A stretch of DNA of 64,000 bases. Source: Avanaerovorax sp964442135 (GTDB taxonomy: Bacteria; Bacillota; Clostridia; Peptostreptococcales; Anaerovoracaceae). Under the pieces are notes generated by a model. The model worked only from the letters and a program-made list of their open reading frames with translations. It searched no databases and had not been told where the DNA came from. The stretch is from contig CAYTYN010000001.1 in the NCBI GenBank assembly GCA_964442135.1, positions 57,922 through 121,921 on the forward strand. The letters run 5' to 3'. Below are positions 52,697 to 61,340 of this stretch, one piece after another. The position numbers were made by a program, and so were the translations under genes. Each line of letters opens with the position of its first letter. Position 1 is the first letter of the stretch.

Positions 52697-53361
52697 TTTA
52701 TCACGTACCCAAGTCCGCGGATTGTCTGAATAAGCTTCGGCTCGAAGTCCGCATCTATTTTCATCCTAAGGTTTCTGATGTACACATCTACCACGTTACT
52801 GCTTCCCTCATAATCGTAGTTCCAGATGTGCTGTTGAATCTTATCCCTTGAAAGGACCATGCCGTGGTTATGCATAAGGTACTCCAGAATGGCGTATTCC
52901 TTCGCTGTAAGCCTTATCTCCTTCCCGTCCCTGTAGGCGAGCTTGGTTCCCGTATCCAGGGTCAGGGGGCCTACGGTGAGAGTATTGTCAGATCGGTCCT
53001 CTCTCTGCCTTCGTATCATGACCCTTATGCGAGCGGCCAGCTCTTCAAGGGAAAAAGGCTTTGTGAGATAATCGTCGGCGCCGCCGTCCAGACCTCCGAC
53101 TTTATCTTCGACAGAGCTTTTTGCGGTGAGGAGGATCACATGGGTATGATTGCCTGAAGCCCTCATCCTTTTCAGCACGGATATTCCGTCAAGGCCGGGA
53201 AGCATGATATCCAGAACAATGGCATCGTATTCAGTGCTCTCTATGTAATCAAGAGCGTCTAAGCCGTTGTGGCATGTATCTACGGTATAACCCTGCTTGG
53301 TTAAATATTTTGCCGTAGTGGCGCACAGCCGTACTTCGTCTTCAACTATTAAAAGCTTCAT
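52693..53361 (-). CDS. OmpR/PhoB-type response regulator
   Basis: A 222-residue regulator. Receiver domain with LLIVEDEVRLC, phospho-Asp in AIVLDIMLPGLDG and LTAKSS, and a winged-helix output domain ending NLRMKIDADFEPKLIQTIRGLGYVIK. I use ATG 53361, since the earlier ATG at 53373 has its AAAGGA directly adjoining, though 53361 has long spacing. It is the first gene of the two-gene unit. Confidence 0.94.
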   Translation of the reverse strand: MKLLIVEDEVRLCATTAKYLTKQGYTVDTCHNGLDALDYIESTEYDAIVLDIMLPGLDGISVLKRMRASGNHTHVILLTAKSSVEDKVGGLDGGADDYLTKPFSLEELAARIRVMIRRQREDRSDNTLTVGPLTLDTGTKLAYRDGKEIRLTAKEYAILEYLMHNHGMVLSRDKIQQHIWNYDYEGSSNVVDVYIRNLRMKIDADFEPKLIQTIRGLGYVIK

Positions 53362-53661
53362 ATTTATATCCATTCCTTTTCTGTTCTCATCTCCTATAAT
53401 AAACTAAAAAAATTAAAAATCCATTAAAACTTTCACTTTTATCAGGCGTTTAAATTAAGTTAAAAATCTGCCAAGCTTTCATTTTATTTTAATTTAAGGG
53501 ATGTATTATGGCACCGACAAAGCGAGAAGATCNNNNNNNNNNNNNNNNNNNNNNNNNNNNNNNNNNNNNNNNNNNNNNNNNNNNNNNNNNNNNNNNNNNN
53601 NNNNNNNNNNNNNNNNNNNNNNNNNNNNNNNNAATATAAGTTTTTTCAAGGAGGAAATGAT
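53362..53661. other. Divergent regulatory region interrupted by an assembly gap
   Basis: 53533-53632 is 100 N, a standard scaffold gap of unknown true size. On its left, CTTTCA followed by a T-rich tract occurs twice (near 53431 and 53476), possible response-regulator sites. An ATG at 53508, 7 nt after AAGGG, opens MAPTKRED and then runs into the gap, so a gene may be hidden there. Confidence 0.7.
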
Positions 53662-54702
53662 ATGATTACGAAAAGAACGGTTTTGATCACGGTGTCAGCC
53701 ATAATAGTGGCCGCCATAGCGATCACGGTGATTTTCATGACGACGTCCGGGATATCCAAGGCGGACGCTCAGACTACAGCGACAAGCTATGTACCTCAGG
53801 GAGCCGAATACATCAAAACAGAAAGGGACGGAAACGTATATGAAGTCTACTACAGGGACAACGGTCTCGGCAGAGAATATGTAGTGGATATCAGCAGGGA
53901 AAACGGCCAGATATTGGGAATATCTATGGAAAGTGACAGAGATCACGGCGGAGCGTCTGCTGAACTGACCGCAGATGAGGCTGAGGAAGCGGTAAGAGAT
54001 GAAATAGCCAATATCACCAGCGTAAAAGTATATCAGGAAAATGATGACGACGGAATATTCTACGATGTGGAATTTACCGCAAGCGACTTTTACGGCAGTG
54101 CAGAGGTCAACGCTGAGACGGGAGCGGTGGTAAAATATACTATTCGCTACGGGTCTTCTGTAGTGATACCGTCGACGGGAAGCACGTCTTCATCGTCGGT
54201 GGTGACGGATACCTCTGATTCTGATAAGGAGGATAGCGTTGCCGCTGAGGATGACAGCTCAAGTTCATCGTCCCAGTCCACGTCAAGCACATCGTCCGGC
54301 ACATCGTCCAATTCATCGGGAAGCACGTCGTCATCCAATTCATCGGGAAGCACGTCGTCATCCAATTCATCGGGAAGCACGTCGTCATCCCAGTCTTCCG
54401 GAAGTACATCGTCATCTAATTCCTCCGGAAGCACATCGTCCAAGTCATCGGGAAGCTCATCTTCGAATTCTTCCAGCACTTCATCATCACAGATCATTTC
54501 TGTAGATGAAGTCAAGAGCATCGTAACCTCCAAGATAGGGAGCACTGACGCCAAAATAGTGGAGATAGAGCTGGACAGAGAAGACGGAATCCTGCAGTAT
54601 GAAGGGGAAGCCTTTTACAACGGATACGAGTACGAGTTCGAGATCAACGCCACCTCCGGTGTGATCATCAAGTGGAAAGTAGAGAGAGAACATTGGGACT
54701 AA
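53662..54702 (+). CDS. PepSY-domain protein with serine-rich repeat linker
   Basis: A 346-residue exported or anchored protein: N-terminal membrane helix (about 7-27), two PepSY-like domains (about 35-90 and 100-163, each with a 'DVEFTASDFYGSAEVNAETG'-type core), a low-complexity Ser/Thr/Gly linker (170-274) and a third PepSY domain (280-342) ending VIIKWKVEREHWD. The ATG follows AAGGAGG. It faces a two-component system across the gap, an arrangement often seen for PepSY proteins that sense or modulate envelope state; the pairing here is inference. Confidence 0.85.
   Translation: MITKRTVLITVSAIIVAAIAITVIFMTTSGISKADAQTTATSYVPQGAEYIKTERDGNVYEVYYRDNGLGREYVVDISRENGQILGISMESDRDHGGASAELTADEAEEAVRDEIANITSVKVYQENDDDGIFYDVEFTASDFYGSAEVNAETGAVVKYTIRYGSSVVIPSTGSTSSSSVVTDTSDSDKEDSVAAEDDSSSSSSQSTSSTSSGTSSNSSGSTSSSNSSGSTSSSNSSGSTSSSQSSGSTSSSNSSGSTSSKSSGSSSSNSSSTSSSQIISVDEVKSIVTSKIGSTDAKIVEIELDREDGILQYEGEAFYNGYEYEFEINATSGVIIKWKVEREHWD
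54308..54460 (+). repeat. 27-bp tandem repeat encoding the Ser-rich linker
   Basis: About five units of a 27-bp repeat encode SSNSSGSTS; copies beginning at 54308, 54335 and 54362 are almost identical and later ones are diverged. Length probably varies between strains. Confidence 0.9.
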
Positions 54703-54751
54703 GCGTCGATTAGAGACAGTCCGAGTCGTCAATTACGGGGTAATAACAGGA

Positions 54752-54796
54752 AAGAGCCACCGGTCTATAAGCATTGCAGCTTTGCGGTGGCTCTTA
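54752..54796. terminator. Bidirectional terminator between PepSY and plsC genes
   Basis: AAGAGCCACCG (54752-54762) pairs perfectly with CGGTGGCTCTT (54785-54795) around a 22-nt loop, between convergent genes. Confidence 0.85.
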
Positions 54797-54804
54797 AACA
54801 TTGT

Positions 54805-55551
54805 TCAGTTAAGGGGTTCGGCTATGAGCTGATTCAGAGTATCCCGTACCGTCGCCTCTACCCGCTGGGGGAGCTTGTTCATTTCAGAGCGGTTCATTCC
54901 GGCGGTTTCGATGGCGGGATGGATTACTACGTCGACGTGGACGCCCTTGGTTATGATGCCGGTCTCTTCGACTGTGCGATAAGCGCCGCTGATGGTGACA
55001 GGAACTACGGGAACCCCTGCCTTGGTGGCCAGCTTAAAGCTTCCGGCCTTGAATTCCCGCATATGATCACCTTGGCTTCTTGTACCCTCAGGGAAGATGA
55101 CTAGGGAAAATCCGTCTTTAAGGTAATCAACGCCGATTTTGAAGGATTTAAGAGAATCCCGGGTGTCGCCTCGAGTGATGAAAATGCCCCGTATGGTTCT
55201 GATCCACTTACCGAAATAAGGAGCCTTTGCCAGGCTGTCCTTGGCGATGAATCCGATCTGTTTGCCCTCGCAGGCTTTGAAAAAGATGGGAATGTCGGCG
55301 TAGCTCTGGTGGTTGGAGAAAAAAACGCAAGGCCCTTCGGGGATATTCTCCTGACCTTGAACGTCTATGTTCAAGTCCAAAATCTTTATGACCTTGTTCA
55401 CCCAGATTCCGGTTGCTTCAGCGATGATCCGCCTTTCTTCTTCAAAATCCCCTGAGGCTTTAGCCGCCTCTATGTCTTTTATCCTCTTATTGAATACGTG
55501 GACCGATCTTATGATACGAACGCCGTTTATCACATTTCCGAAAAACTTCAT
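54805..55551 (-). CDS. plsC: 1-acyl-sn-glycerol-3-phosphate acyltransferase
   Basis: A 248-residue membrane-associated acyltransferase making phosphatidic acid. The catalytic NHxxxxD motif is FFSNHQSYADI and the substrate motif is VIFPEGTRSQGD. I start at MKFFGNVINGV (55551), with AGAGG seven bases upstream; the frame runs to 55677 but the extra 42 residues have no family support. Confidence 0.92.
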   Translation of the reverse strand: MKFFGNVINGVRIIRSVHVFNKRIKDIEAAKASGDFEEERRIIAEATGIWVNKVIKILDLNIDVQGQENIPEGPCVFFSNHQSYADIPIFFKACEGKQIGFIAKDSLAKAPYFGKWIRTIRGIFITRGDTRDSLKSFKIGVDYLKDGFSLVIFPEGTRSQGDHMREFKAGSFKLATKAGVPVVPVTISGAYRTVEETGIITKGVHVDVVIHPAIETAGMNRSEMNKLPQRVEATVRDTLNQLIAEPLN

Positions 55552-55722
55552 ATAAAAACCTCTCATACATAATAAGCCGCTATAGCTTTCACCATGGAAT
55601 GCAGCAGTTGGACTACAGATAATGATACCATAAAATCGGTGGTTCTTTCCACATAAAAAGGGTATAATAGAGCACATATGCGGATAAAATCTGTGCCGAT
55701 ATGTTAAGGGAAGGAGCAGAAT

Positions 55723-56649
55723 ATGATATACGACAGCATTACCAAAACCATAGGAAAAACACCTCTTTTAAGGCTGGGGAGAATAGAGGCGGATAAGGAG
55801 ATCGCCGCAGCTCTCTACGGTAAGCTGGAAGCGTTCAATCCGGCAGGCAGCATTAAGGACAGGGCGGCGCTGTACATGATAGAGGACGCTGAGGAAAGAG
55901 GAATACTCAGGCCGGGCGGAACCATAATAGAACCTACCAGCGGGAATACGGGAATCGGTCTTGCGGCCATAGCTGCGGCGAGAGGGTACAGAGCCATTTT
56001 CGTCCTTCCGGAGTCTATGAGCATAGAGAGAAGAAAGCTTTTGAGGGCCTACGGGGCTGAAATTGTCCTCACCGCCGCTTCTCTGGGAATGCAGGGAGCA
56101 GTGGACAAAGCGGAGGAACTGGCGAAGGCTATCGACGGAGCCGTGGTCATGGGTCAGTTCGAAAACCCTGCCAACCCTAAGGCTCATGCAGAAACTACGG
56201 CCACCGAAATATGGGAAGACCTTTGCGGCAAGGTGGAGGTAATAGTGGCAGGCATTGGAACGGGCGGAACTATTACCGGAATAGGAAGATATATGAAGGA
56301 AAAAAATAACGATGTGAAGATCGTAGGCGTTGAGCCTGCCGACTCCCCTCTCCTGTCCCGGGGAAGAGCCGGAGCGCACAAGCTTCAGGGTATCGGGGCT
56401 AATTTCGTGCCGGAGCTTCTGGATAGATCGGTAATAGATGATCTGGCCCTGATAACTGCGGAAGAGGCTTACGAAGGAGTCAGGCTTTTGGCGATGAAGG
56501 AGGGATATCTGGCCGGCATAACCTCGGGAGCAGCCATAGCCGCTGGGGTGAGAGAAGGCAAAAAGCCGGAAAATGAGGGAAAAAACATAGTGGTTATCCT
56601 TCCGGACACGGGAGAAAGGTATCTTTCCACGGAGCTTTTCGATGACTAA
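55723..56649 (+). CDS. cysK: Cysteine synthase A (O-acetylserine sulfhydrylase)
   Basis: A 308-residue PLP enzyme. The PLP lysine is in NPAGSIKDRAALYMI, the substrate loop is PTSGNTGIGLA, and GIGTGGTITGIGRYMK binds the phosphate. Its C terminus (SLFDD-like ELFDD) resembles the CysE-contacting family. No serine acetyltransferase gene is adjacent. A TATAAT lies at about 55665 but its -35 is weak. Confidence 0.94.
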   Translation: MIYDSITKTIGKTPLLRLGRIEADKEIAAALYGKLEAFNPAGSIKDRAALYMIEDAEERGILRPGGTIIEPTSGNTGIGLAAIAAARGYRAIFVLPESMSIERRKLLRAYGAEIVLTAASLGMQGAVDKAEELAKAIDGAVVMGQFENPANPKAHAETTATEIWEDLCGKVEVIVAGIGTGGTITGIGRYMKEKNNDVKIVGVEPADSPLLSRGRAGAHKLQGIGANFVPELLDRSVIDDLALITAEEAYEGVRLLAMKEGYLAGITSGAAIAAGVREGKKPENEGKNIVVILPDTGERYLSTELFDD

Positions 56650-56764
56650 GGGATAGATCGGCGAGAGAACTCCCGGGAAAGGACGTTACAGAAAGCATAC
56701 GGAGTAGAAGAAAGGTAAAAGGGCGCCTTCAACTGCGCTGAATTAAATATCAGGAGAAGTTAAA

Positions 56765-57274
56765 ATGTATTTACTTGAATTGGCACAGCCAAAGGATGGA
56801 GCAAAATGTTACGCTATCATCGAAGCGGCGAAGGAATTTCAAAGAAAACAGGGATTTGTCCAATGGACTGAGGATTATCCCAATGAGCTTACTATTCGAG
56901 GTGACATCGACAGCAATAAAGGATATGTAATAACAGAGGGTAGTGACGTAGCAGGATATATGTGCATTGATTTTTCAGGAGAGCCTGCCTATGCCGATAT
57001 AGACGGGAAATGGAATACCAAGACGCCTTACGCCGTCGTCCATCGCATGGCATTCAGCGAGGGATATATAGGTAAAGGTCTGAGCAGTATTGCCCTATCT
57101 CTAATCGAGGATTTATGTCTGTCAAAAGGCGTAAACTCCATTCGCGTTGATACCGATTTTCAGAACAAGAGAATGCAGCACATTCTGGAAAAAGCCGGTT
57201 TTTCTAAGTGCGGTGTAATAACCTTTCAGGGAGGGAAGAGATTGGCATATGACAAAAAAATACAGCAACGGTGA
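56765..57274 (+). CDS. GNAT acetyltransferase
   Basis: A 169-residue N-acetyltransferase. AYADIDGKWNTKTPYAVVHRMAFSEGYIGKGLSSIAL supplies the acetyl-CoA loop, and SIRVDTDFQNKRMQHILEKAGF is typical of the family. Preceded by CAGGAGAAG. The substrate is not predictable. Confidence 0.85.
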   Translation: MYLLELAQPKDGAKCYAIIEAAKEFQRKQGFVQWTEDYPNELTIRGDIDSNKGYVITEGSDVAGYMCIDFSGEPAYADIDGKWNTKTPYAVVHRMAFSEGYIGKGLSSIALSLIEDLCLSKGVNSIRVDTDFQNKRMQHILEKAGFSKCGVITFQGGKRLAYDKKIQQR

Positions 57275-57330
57275 ACCTGAGCCGTTCAATGGACAGGCCA
57301 ATGACCCCAATCCCGCCCATAATGACAAAA

Positions 57331-57362
57331 CTGCCGACCCAATAGATAGGATCGGCAGCTTT
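57331..57362. terminator. Terminator between acetyltransferase and rubredoxin genes
   Basis: CTGCCGACC (57331-57339) pairs with GGATCGGCAG (57350-57359, one bulge). T-rich on the minus side (GCAGTTTTG), which suits rubredoxin, and it can also stop the + strand gene. Confidence 0.75.
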
Positions 57363-57377
57363 CATTACTCGGCTTTT

Positions 57378-57542
57378 TTATTCAGCTTTTACTTCGAATA
57401 CTTCTTTTCCAAGTCCGCATAGAGGACAAACCCAATCGTCCGGAAGATCCTCAAAGGCCGTTCCCGGTTCGATACCGTTTTCCGGATCGCCCGCTTTCGG
57501 GTCATACTCATATCCACATGTTTCACATACGTACTTTTCCAT
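57378..57542 (-). CDS. Rubredoxin
   Basis: A 54-residue iron protein: MEKYVCETCGYEYDPKAGDP then PDDWVCPLCGLGKEVFEVKA. Cys6, Cys9, Cys39 and Cys42 form the Fe(SCys)4 site, and the DDW motif is present. ATG is preceded by GGGAGG. It likely carries electrons for oxygen or superoxide defence in an anaerobe. It lies downstream of the DUF2148 gene by 124 bp. Confidence 0.96.
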   Translation of the reverse strand: MEKYVCETCGYEYDPKAGDPENGIEPGTAFEDLPDDWVCPLCGLGKEVFEVKAE

Positions 57543-57665
57543 ATTTACCTCCCAATTTAAAGCCCGTTAAGGCTGAACTCTTTGTTAAATTCTGTGTGTC
57601 CATTATACCACGGCCGGAAAATCCTGAAACAGATATTATAAAATAACCTACGCCGGTATCTCCGG

Positions 57666-58214
57666 TTATTTCAGCACCGCGCCCGGGTTTCTGTCAAAGT
57701 AGATGCTCTTAGAGCCGGTGTAGAGAGGTATGCCGTAAGCTACTCTCACGTCCTCAGGTAAAAGACCCATCCTGACAGCTCCCCTGCCTACAGAGTACAT
57801 CACCCGGTTGTCGATTCTGTGGTCGGCGGCCACCGATACGGCAGAGCCTACAGCTATGCCGAGATCCGTAATATTGAAGGCACAGTTAGCGTTGTTATTC
57901 ATCATTTCGGCGCATGTGCCGAAGCCGCACATGCCGCAGCTATCTATGCCGAAGGGCTCTGAGACTGCTCCGATTAAAACCACGCAGTGGCTGTTTCTAA
58001 CGTTTCCGGCATCCCTTAGGAAGAAGTCCGCTCCGTATTCCTTGCCGGCTCTTTCAACCTCGTCAGCCAGTTTCATCATGTCATCGTCGGTGACGATAAC
58101 AGCGACCACCTTGTCTTTACCGCTCGCCTTGGGAGCGGTTTTCGCCGCGGCTGCCATCAGGTCAGCCACCCTTAGGGCCGTGCTCCTTTCTGCATCCTCC
58201 ATTTTTCTGATCAT
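57666..58214 (-). CDS. DUF2148 ferredoxin-like domain protein
   Basis: A 182-residue protein. CGMCGFGTCAEM and the later NANCAFNITDLGIAVGSAVSVAADHRIDNRVMYSVGRGA pattern match the DUF2148 group, which carries a cysteine-rich segment that may bind a cluster. No function is established. Its neighbours (rubredoxin and a small acidic protein) are on the same strand. Confidence 0.85.
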   Translation of the reverse strand: MIRKMEDAERSTALRVADLMAAAAKTAPKASGKDKVVAVIVTDDDMMKLADEVERAGKEYGADFFLRDAGNVRNSHCVVLIGAVSEPFGIDSCGMCGFGTCAEMMNNNANCAFNITDLGIAVGSAVSVAADHRIDNRVMYSVGRGAVRMGLLPEDVRVAYGIPLYTGSKSIYFDRNPGAVLK

Positions 58215-58248
58215 GGAAAATCCTCCTTAACATAATATATTTCCAACT

Positions 58249-58407
58249 CTATTTAAAAACTATATCAGGCCTGTATTCCTCATCGCTTTCTATAGCTTTT
58301 TTTATGATCTCGATTATCTCACAGTCCTCCATCTTAAGATCTCTGCAGTGGAAGAGAGGAAATTGTTCTTCGAAATGAAGCTCGTACTTTTCAATCCATT
58401 CTCTCAT
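58249..58407 (-). CDS. Small acidic protein of unknown function
   Basis: A 52-residue frame MREWIEKYELHFEEQFPLFH ending EEYRPDIVFK, with AAAGGAG 9-10 nt before the ATG at 58407. An earlier start at 58434 lacks this. Helical, acidic (many Glu/Asp), with one HCRD segment. It starts the run leading to the DUF2148 gene (34 bp apart). Not recognised. Confidence 0.6.
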   Translation of the reverse strand: MREWIEKYELHFEEQFPLFHCRDLKMEDCEIIEIIKKAIESDEEYRPDIVFK

Positions 58408-58535
58408 AATTTCAAGTCTCCTTTGCAAAAACATGTTAAGCTGATTTTATCACAAAGACGAAGGTCTATCAACTTGCACTCTCCTGAAGTATAGCATATT
58501 GTCTTGAGGTTAGTATCGCACTTAAATGTGCGTAC

Positions 58536-58563
58536 TTGTTTTTCTATTCATTCTTGTTATGAT
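58536..58563 (+). promoter_or_regulatory. Promoter of the flavoprotein gene
   Basis: TTGTTT (58536-58541), 16 bp, TATGAT (58558-58563), 30 bp upstream of the ATG at 58594. Confidence 0.6.
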
Positions 58564-58593
58564 TACAGTATCAAAAGAAAGGAGCAGATTACA

Positions 58594-59091
58594 ATGGAAA
58601 AAATAACTTTGCCTAAAGCTTCTCAACTAACTTCCCCTAACCCGGTGACTCTGGTATGCACCCAAAAGCCGGATGGCGCCACTAATCTTGCTACGGTGTC
58701 ATGGTGGACCTATCTCTCCTACAATCCTAACATGGTCGCATATGCTATGGCCAAGACTTCCTACAGCGGTGAAATGGTGCGGAATAACAAAAAGGTCATT
58801 CTTACCGTACCCGGTGCGGAGATTGCGGACGCTGTACTTGGTTGCGGCAGCACCACCGGACGCGATACAGATAAGACCTCTAAATTCAATATTGAGCTTA
58901 CCGAGGTGGAGGGCAGCTCTGTTAAAATTCCCGTCCACAGCCGCGTTGCCATTGTCTGCAGCATGAAAGAATACCATGAGGTGGGCGATCATTACCTGTA
59001 CATCTGCGATGTGGAACAGGTCTATGGAGACGAAAGGGAAGAAGCCCTGTTCGCATGGAACGGCTACGCTCAGATTCGTCCGGTGAAATAA
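58594..59091 (+). CDS. Flavin reductase-like FMN-binding protein
   Basis: A 165-residue protein of the flavin-reductase/FMN-binding split-barrel family. SPNPVTLVCTQKPDGATNLATVSWWTYLSYNPN and the later SRVAIVCSMKEYHEVGDHYLYICDVEQVY match the fold. I start at MEKITLPKA (58594), which has AAAGGAG upstream; a longer frame from 58504 lacks one. Reduces or uses flavin; the partner is unknown. Confidence 0.88.
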   Translation: MEKITLPKASQLTSPNPVTLVCTQKPDGATNLATVSWWTYLSYNPNMVAYAMAKTSYSGEMVRNNKKVILTVPGAEIADAVLGCGSTTGRDTDKTSKFNIELTEVEGSSVKIPVHSRVAIVCSMKEYHEVGDHYLYICDVEQVYGDEREEALFAWNGYAQIRPVK

Positions 59092-59387
59092 GAGGAACGG
59101 GAAGCGAGAAGAAGCGAGAAAACGAAGCTTGACGGAGCGGCCCAAGATGTACTGAACACAATCGAATATAGCAGCTGCGCTGCGAGCTGCTGACGAAGGG
59201 AAATCTTCCTAACGCCGCATGAAAGCAGAGATCCGTATGGGTTTCTGCGGTGTCGGTATGGGAAGATTTTTTATTATACGTGTCGCAATGCCTCTGCTTT
59301 TAGGCATGGAGATATAAGGCGCACCCTGTTCTCCCGTTATATGAGTTTCACCTTGCGTTATATAGCAAATAGAAGTATAATGTTTTT
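59092..59387 (+). other. Intergenic region with hairpins upstream of tnpA
   Basis: It holds a perfect 7-bp inverted repeat (AGCAGCT/AGCTGCT, 59170-59191), a long multi-stem hairpin (59201-59275: AAATCTTCC/GGAAGATTT with inner stems, then TTTATT) and a stem ATGCC/GGCAT around a TCTGCTTTTA loop (59288-59307). The long hairpin is a likely terminator that shields or closes transcription before tnpA; the last stem may be the left-end hairpin of the IS200/IS605 element. Confidence 0.6.
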
Positions 59388-59780
59388 ATGGAATATAAAA
59401 GCAATAAAAATGTGGTGTACTCCTGCAAATATCATGTGGTCTGGTGTCCGAAATACCGCCGCAAGGTTTTGGTCAATGGAGTCGATGTTCGATTAAAAGA
59501 ACTCATAGAGGAAATCTGTCACGAAATTTCCATCGACGTCATTGAGATGGAAATTATGCCGGATCATGTGCATTTGCTTATGGAGGTAGAACCACAATTC
59601 GGCATTCACAAAGCAGTGAAACAGATAAAGGGCCGAACCTCTCGGATTCTGAGACAGGAGTTCTCATGGCTGACATCGAGGCTGCCGACTCTCTGGTCAA
59701 ACTCCTATTTTGTTTCCACCGTGGGCGATGCGTCTCTATCTGTCATCGAGGAATACATCGAAAGTCAGAAGAACGTATGA
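59388..59780 (+). mobile_element. tnpA: IS200/IS605-family TnpA transposase
   Basis: A 130-residue Y1 transposase. The HUH metal pair is in MPDHVHLLMEV (His at about 60 and 62), and the catalytic tyrosine is in SVIEEYIESQK (about Tyr124). The length and both ends are complete. No tnpB follows. The next gene starts only 12 bp after the stop, leaving no room for the usual right end, so this copy is probably immobile by itself. Confidence 0.9.
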
Positions 59781-59792
59781 AGGATGTAAAAA

Positions 59793-60320
59793 ATGGACTA
59801 CATAAGTGAATATAGCTCACCCCTTGGAATCATAACGTTGAAAAGCGATGGCAAAGCCCTGACCGGGCTTTGGTTTCAAAGGCACCGATATGCTCCCCTA
59901 CCCGATGAAGGGAAATACGAAGAAAATATCCTCATATTTAGAGAGACGAGGAAGTGGCTGGATATCTATTTTGACGGGAGAAATCCCGGATTTACCCCTA
60001 AGATCGCCTATCGCCTATCCGATTTTGCTTCTATGGTTATGGAAGATATGCTGAGGATACCCTTTGGCAGAACCGTGTGTTACGGCGATATCGCCGCGTC
60101 CATAGCCGAAAGGACAGGGAAGAAGCCTTGCCCTCAGGCCGTAGGAGGTGCGGTGGGACATAACCCTATATCCATTATAGTGCCGTGTCACAGGGTGGTG
60201 GGCAAATCCGGAAGTCTTACCGGGTACGGAGGAGGCATTGACAGGAAGATGGCTCTGCTCCGGCTGGAAGGAGTCGACATGGAGAACCTGTTCGTCCCCA
60301 AAAGGGGGAATGCTCTTTGA
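59793..60320 (+). CDS. ogt: Methylated-DNA-protein-cysteine methyltransferase
   Basis: A 175-residue suicide repair protein for O6-methylguanine. The acceptor cysteine is in SIIVPCHRVVGKSG, and IPFGRTVCYGDIAASIAERTGKKP is the DNA-binding helix-turn-helix. A degenerate N-terminal domain precedes it. It starts 12 bp after the tnpA stop, with AAGGA upstream, so it may be transcribed through tnpA. Confidence 0.93.
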   Translation: MDYISEYSSPLGIITLKSDGKALTGLWFQRHRYAPLPDEGKYEENILIFRETRKWLDIYFDGRNPGFTPKIAYRLSDFASMVMEDMLRIPFGRTVCYGDIAASIAERTGKKPCPQAVGGAVGHNPISIIVPCHRVVGKSGSLTGYGGGIDRKMALLRLEGVDMENLFVPKRGNAL

Positions 60321-60364
60321 CGGATGGACAGGGCCTGAAGAATGAAGAAGAAAGGAATTACAGA

Positions 60365-61291
60365 ATGAATAAACCGGTTATAATAGTGATGGCTGCCGGA
60401 ATGGGCAGCAGATACGGGGGGCTGAAGCAGATAGATCCTATCAGTGATAAAGGAGAGATAATACTGGATTTTTCCCTCTACGACGCTATGATGGCAGGCT
60501 TTGAGGATGTGATATTCATAATAAAAGAGGAAAACGAGAAGGATTTCAGAGCCTTAATAGATGAAAGAGCGGGAAAATACTTGAACGTGAAATACGCCTT
60601 TCAGAAGCTTGAGGACATACCGGACGGCTATTCGGTGCCGGAGGGCCGGGTGAAGCCGTGGGGCACCTGTCACGCCGTAATGAGTGCGCGAGACTTGGTG
60701 GAAGGCCCTTTTGCCGTGATCAATGCCGACGACTATTACGGACCGGGAGCGTTTCATATCATGTATGATTTTTTGGAAGGCTCCGGCGAAGAGAAGGAAG
60801 GATACGTTTGCGATTTCTGTATGGTAGGCTATGAGTTAAAAAATACAATAACGGAAAACGGACACGTGTCGAGAGGTGTATGCCATGTCACAGACAGCGG
60901 GTATCTTAAGAACATAGTAGAGCGGACTAAGATCATGAGACGGCAGGAAGGAATATGCTATACAGAGGATGAGCAGATTTGGGTGGCCATGCCGGAGGAT
61001 ACCGTAGTGTCCATGAATTTCTGGGGTTTTTCAAGGAGGATGCTATATGAGATGACTGAAAGATTCCGAGCCTTCCTTGACCATGCTTTGAAGGCGGATC
61101 CGCTTAAGGGCGAATACTTCCTGCCGGGAGTTGTGGACGATCTGATAAGAGAGGGGAAAGCTCGGGTCAGAGTGCTTCGATCCCGGGACAAATGGTATGG
61201 CGTGACATACAGAGAGGACAAGCAGGCTGTGACAGACGCCCTTCAGGCCATGAAGGACAAAGGCCTCTATCCCGATGTCCTATGGAAGTAA
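60365..61291 (+). CDS. NDP-sugar pyrophosphorylase-like nucleotidyltransferase
   Basis: A 308-residue nucleotidyltransferase. VIIVMAAGMGSRYGGLKQIDPISDKGE is the family motif, and PWGTCHAVMSARDLVEGPFAVINADDYYG supplies the metal-binding Asp. The sugar is not predictable. I start at MNKPVIIVMA (60365, AAAGGA upstream); a frame from the TTG at 60317 overlaps ogt by 4 bp and is weaker. Confidence 0.9.
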   Translation: MNKPVIIVMAAGMGSRYGGLKQIDPISDKGEIILDFSLYDAMMAGFEDVIFIIKEENEKDFRALIDERAGKYLNVKYAFQKLEDIPDGYSVPEGRVKPWGTCHAVMSARDLVEGPFAVINADDYYGPGAFHIMYDFLEGSGEEKEGYVCDFCMVGYELKNTITENGHVSRGVCHVTDSGYLKNIVERTKIMRRQEGICYTEDEQIWVAMPEDTVVSMNFWGFSRRMLYEMTERFRAFLDHALKADPLKGEYFLPGVVDDLIREGKARVRVLRSRDKWYGVTYREDKQAVTDALQAMKDKGLYPDVLWK

Positions 61292-61340
61292 TATGAGGAA
61301 GACTCGTGTTAAGGAGAGGGAAGGATAGGAGGGAGGATTT

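Noticed and set aside
54308..54460. CRISPR-like spacing of repeats
   Set aside because: Units are contiguous with no spacers and encode a serine-rich linker in frame.
54140..54554. Minus-strand frames opposite the PepSY linker
   Set aside because: They only mirror the 27-bp repeat and have repetitive Met/Thr or Asp/Leu content.
59388..59780. REP-associated (RAYT) domesticated transposase
   Set aside because: The sequence and length match ordinary IS200/IS605 TnpA, and no REP repeats were seen around it.
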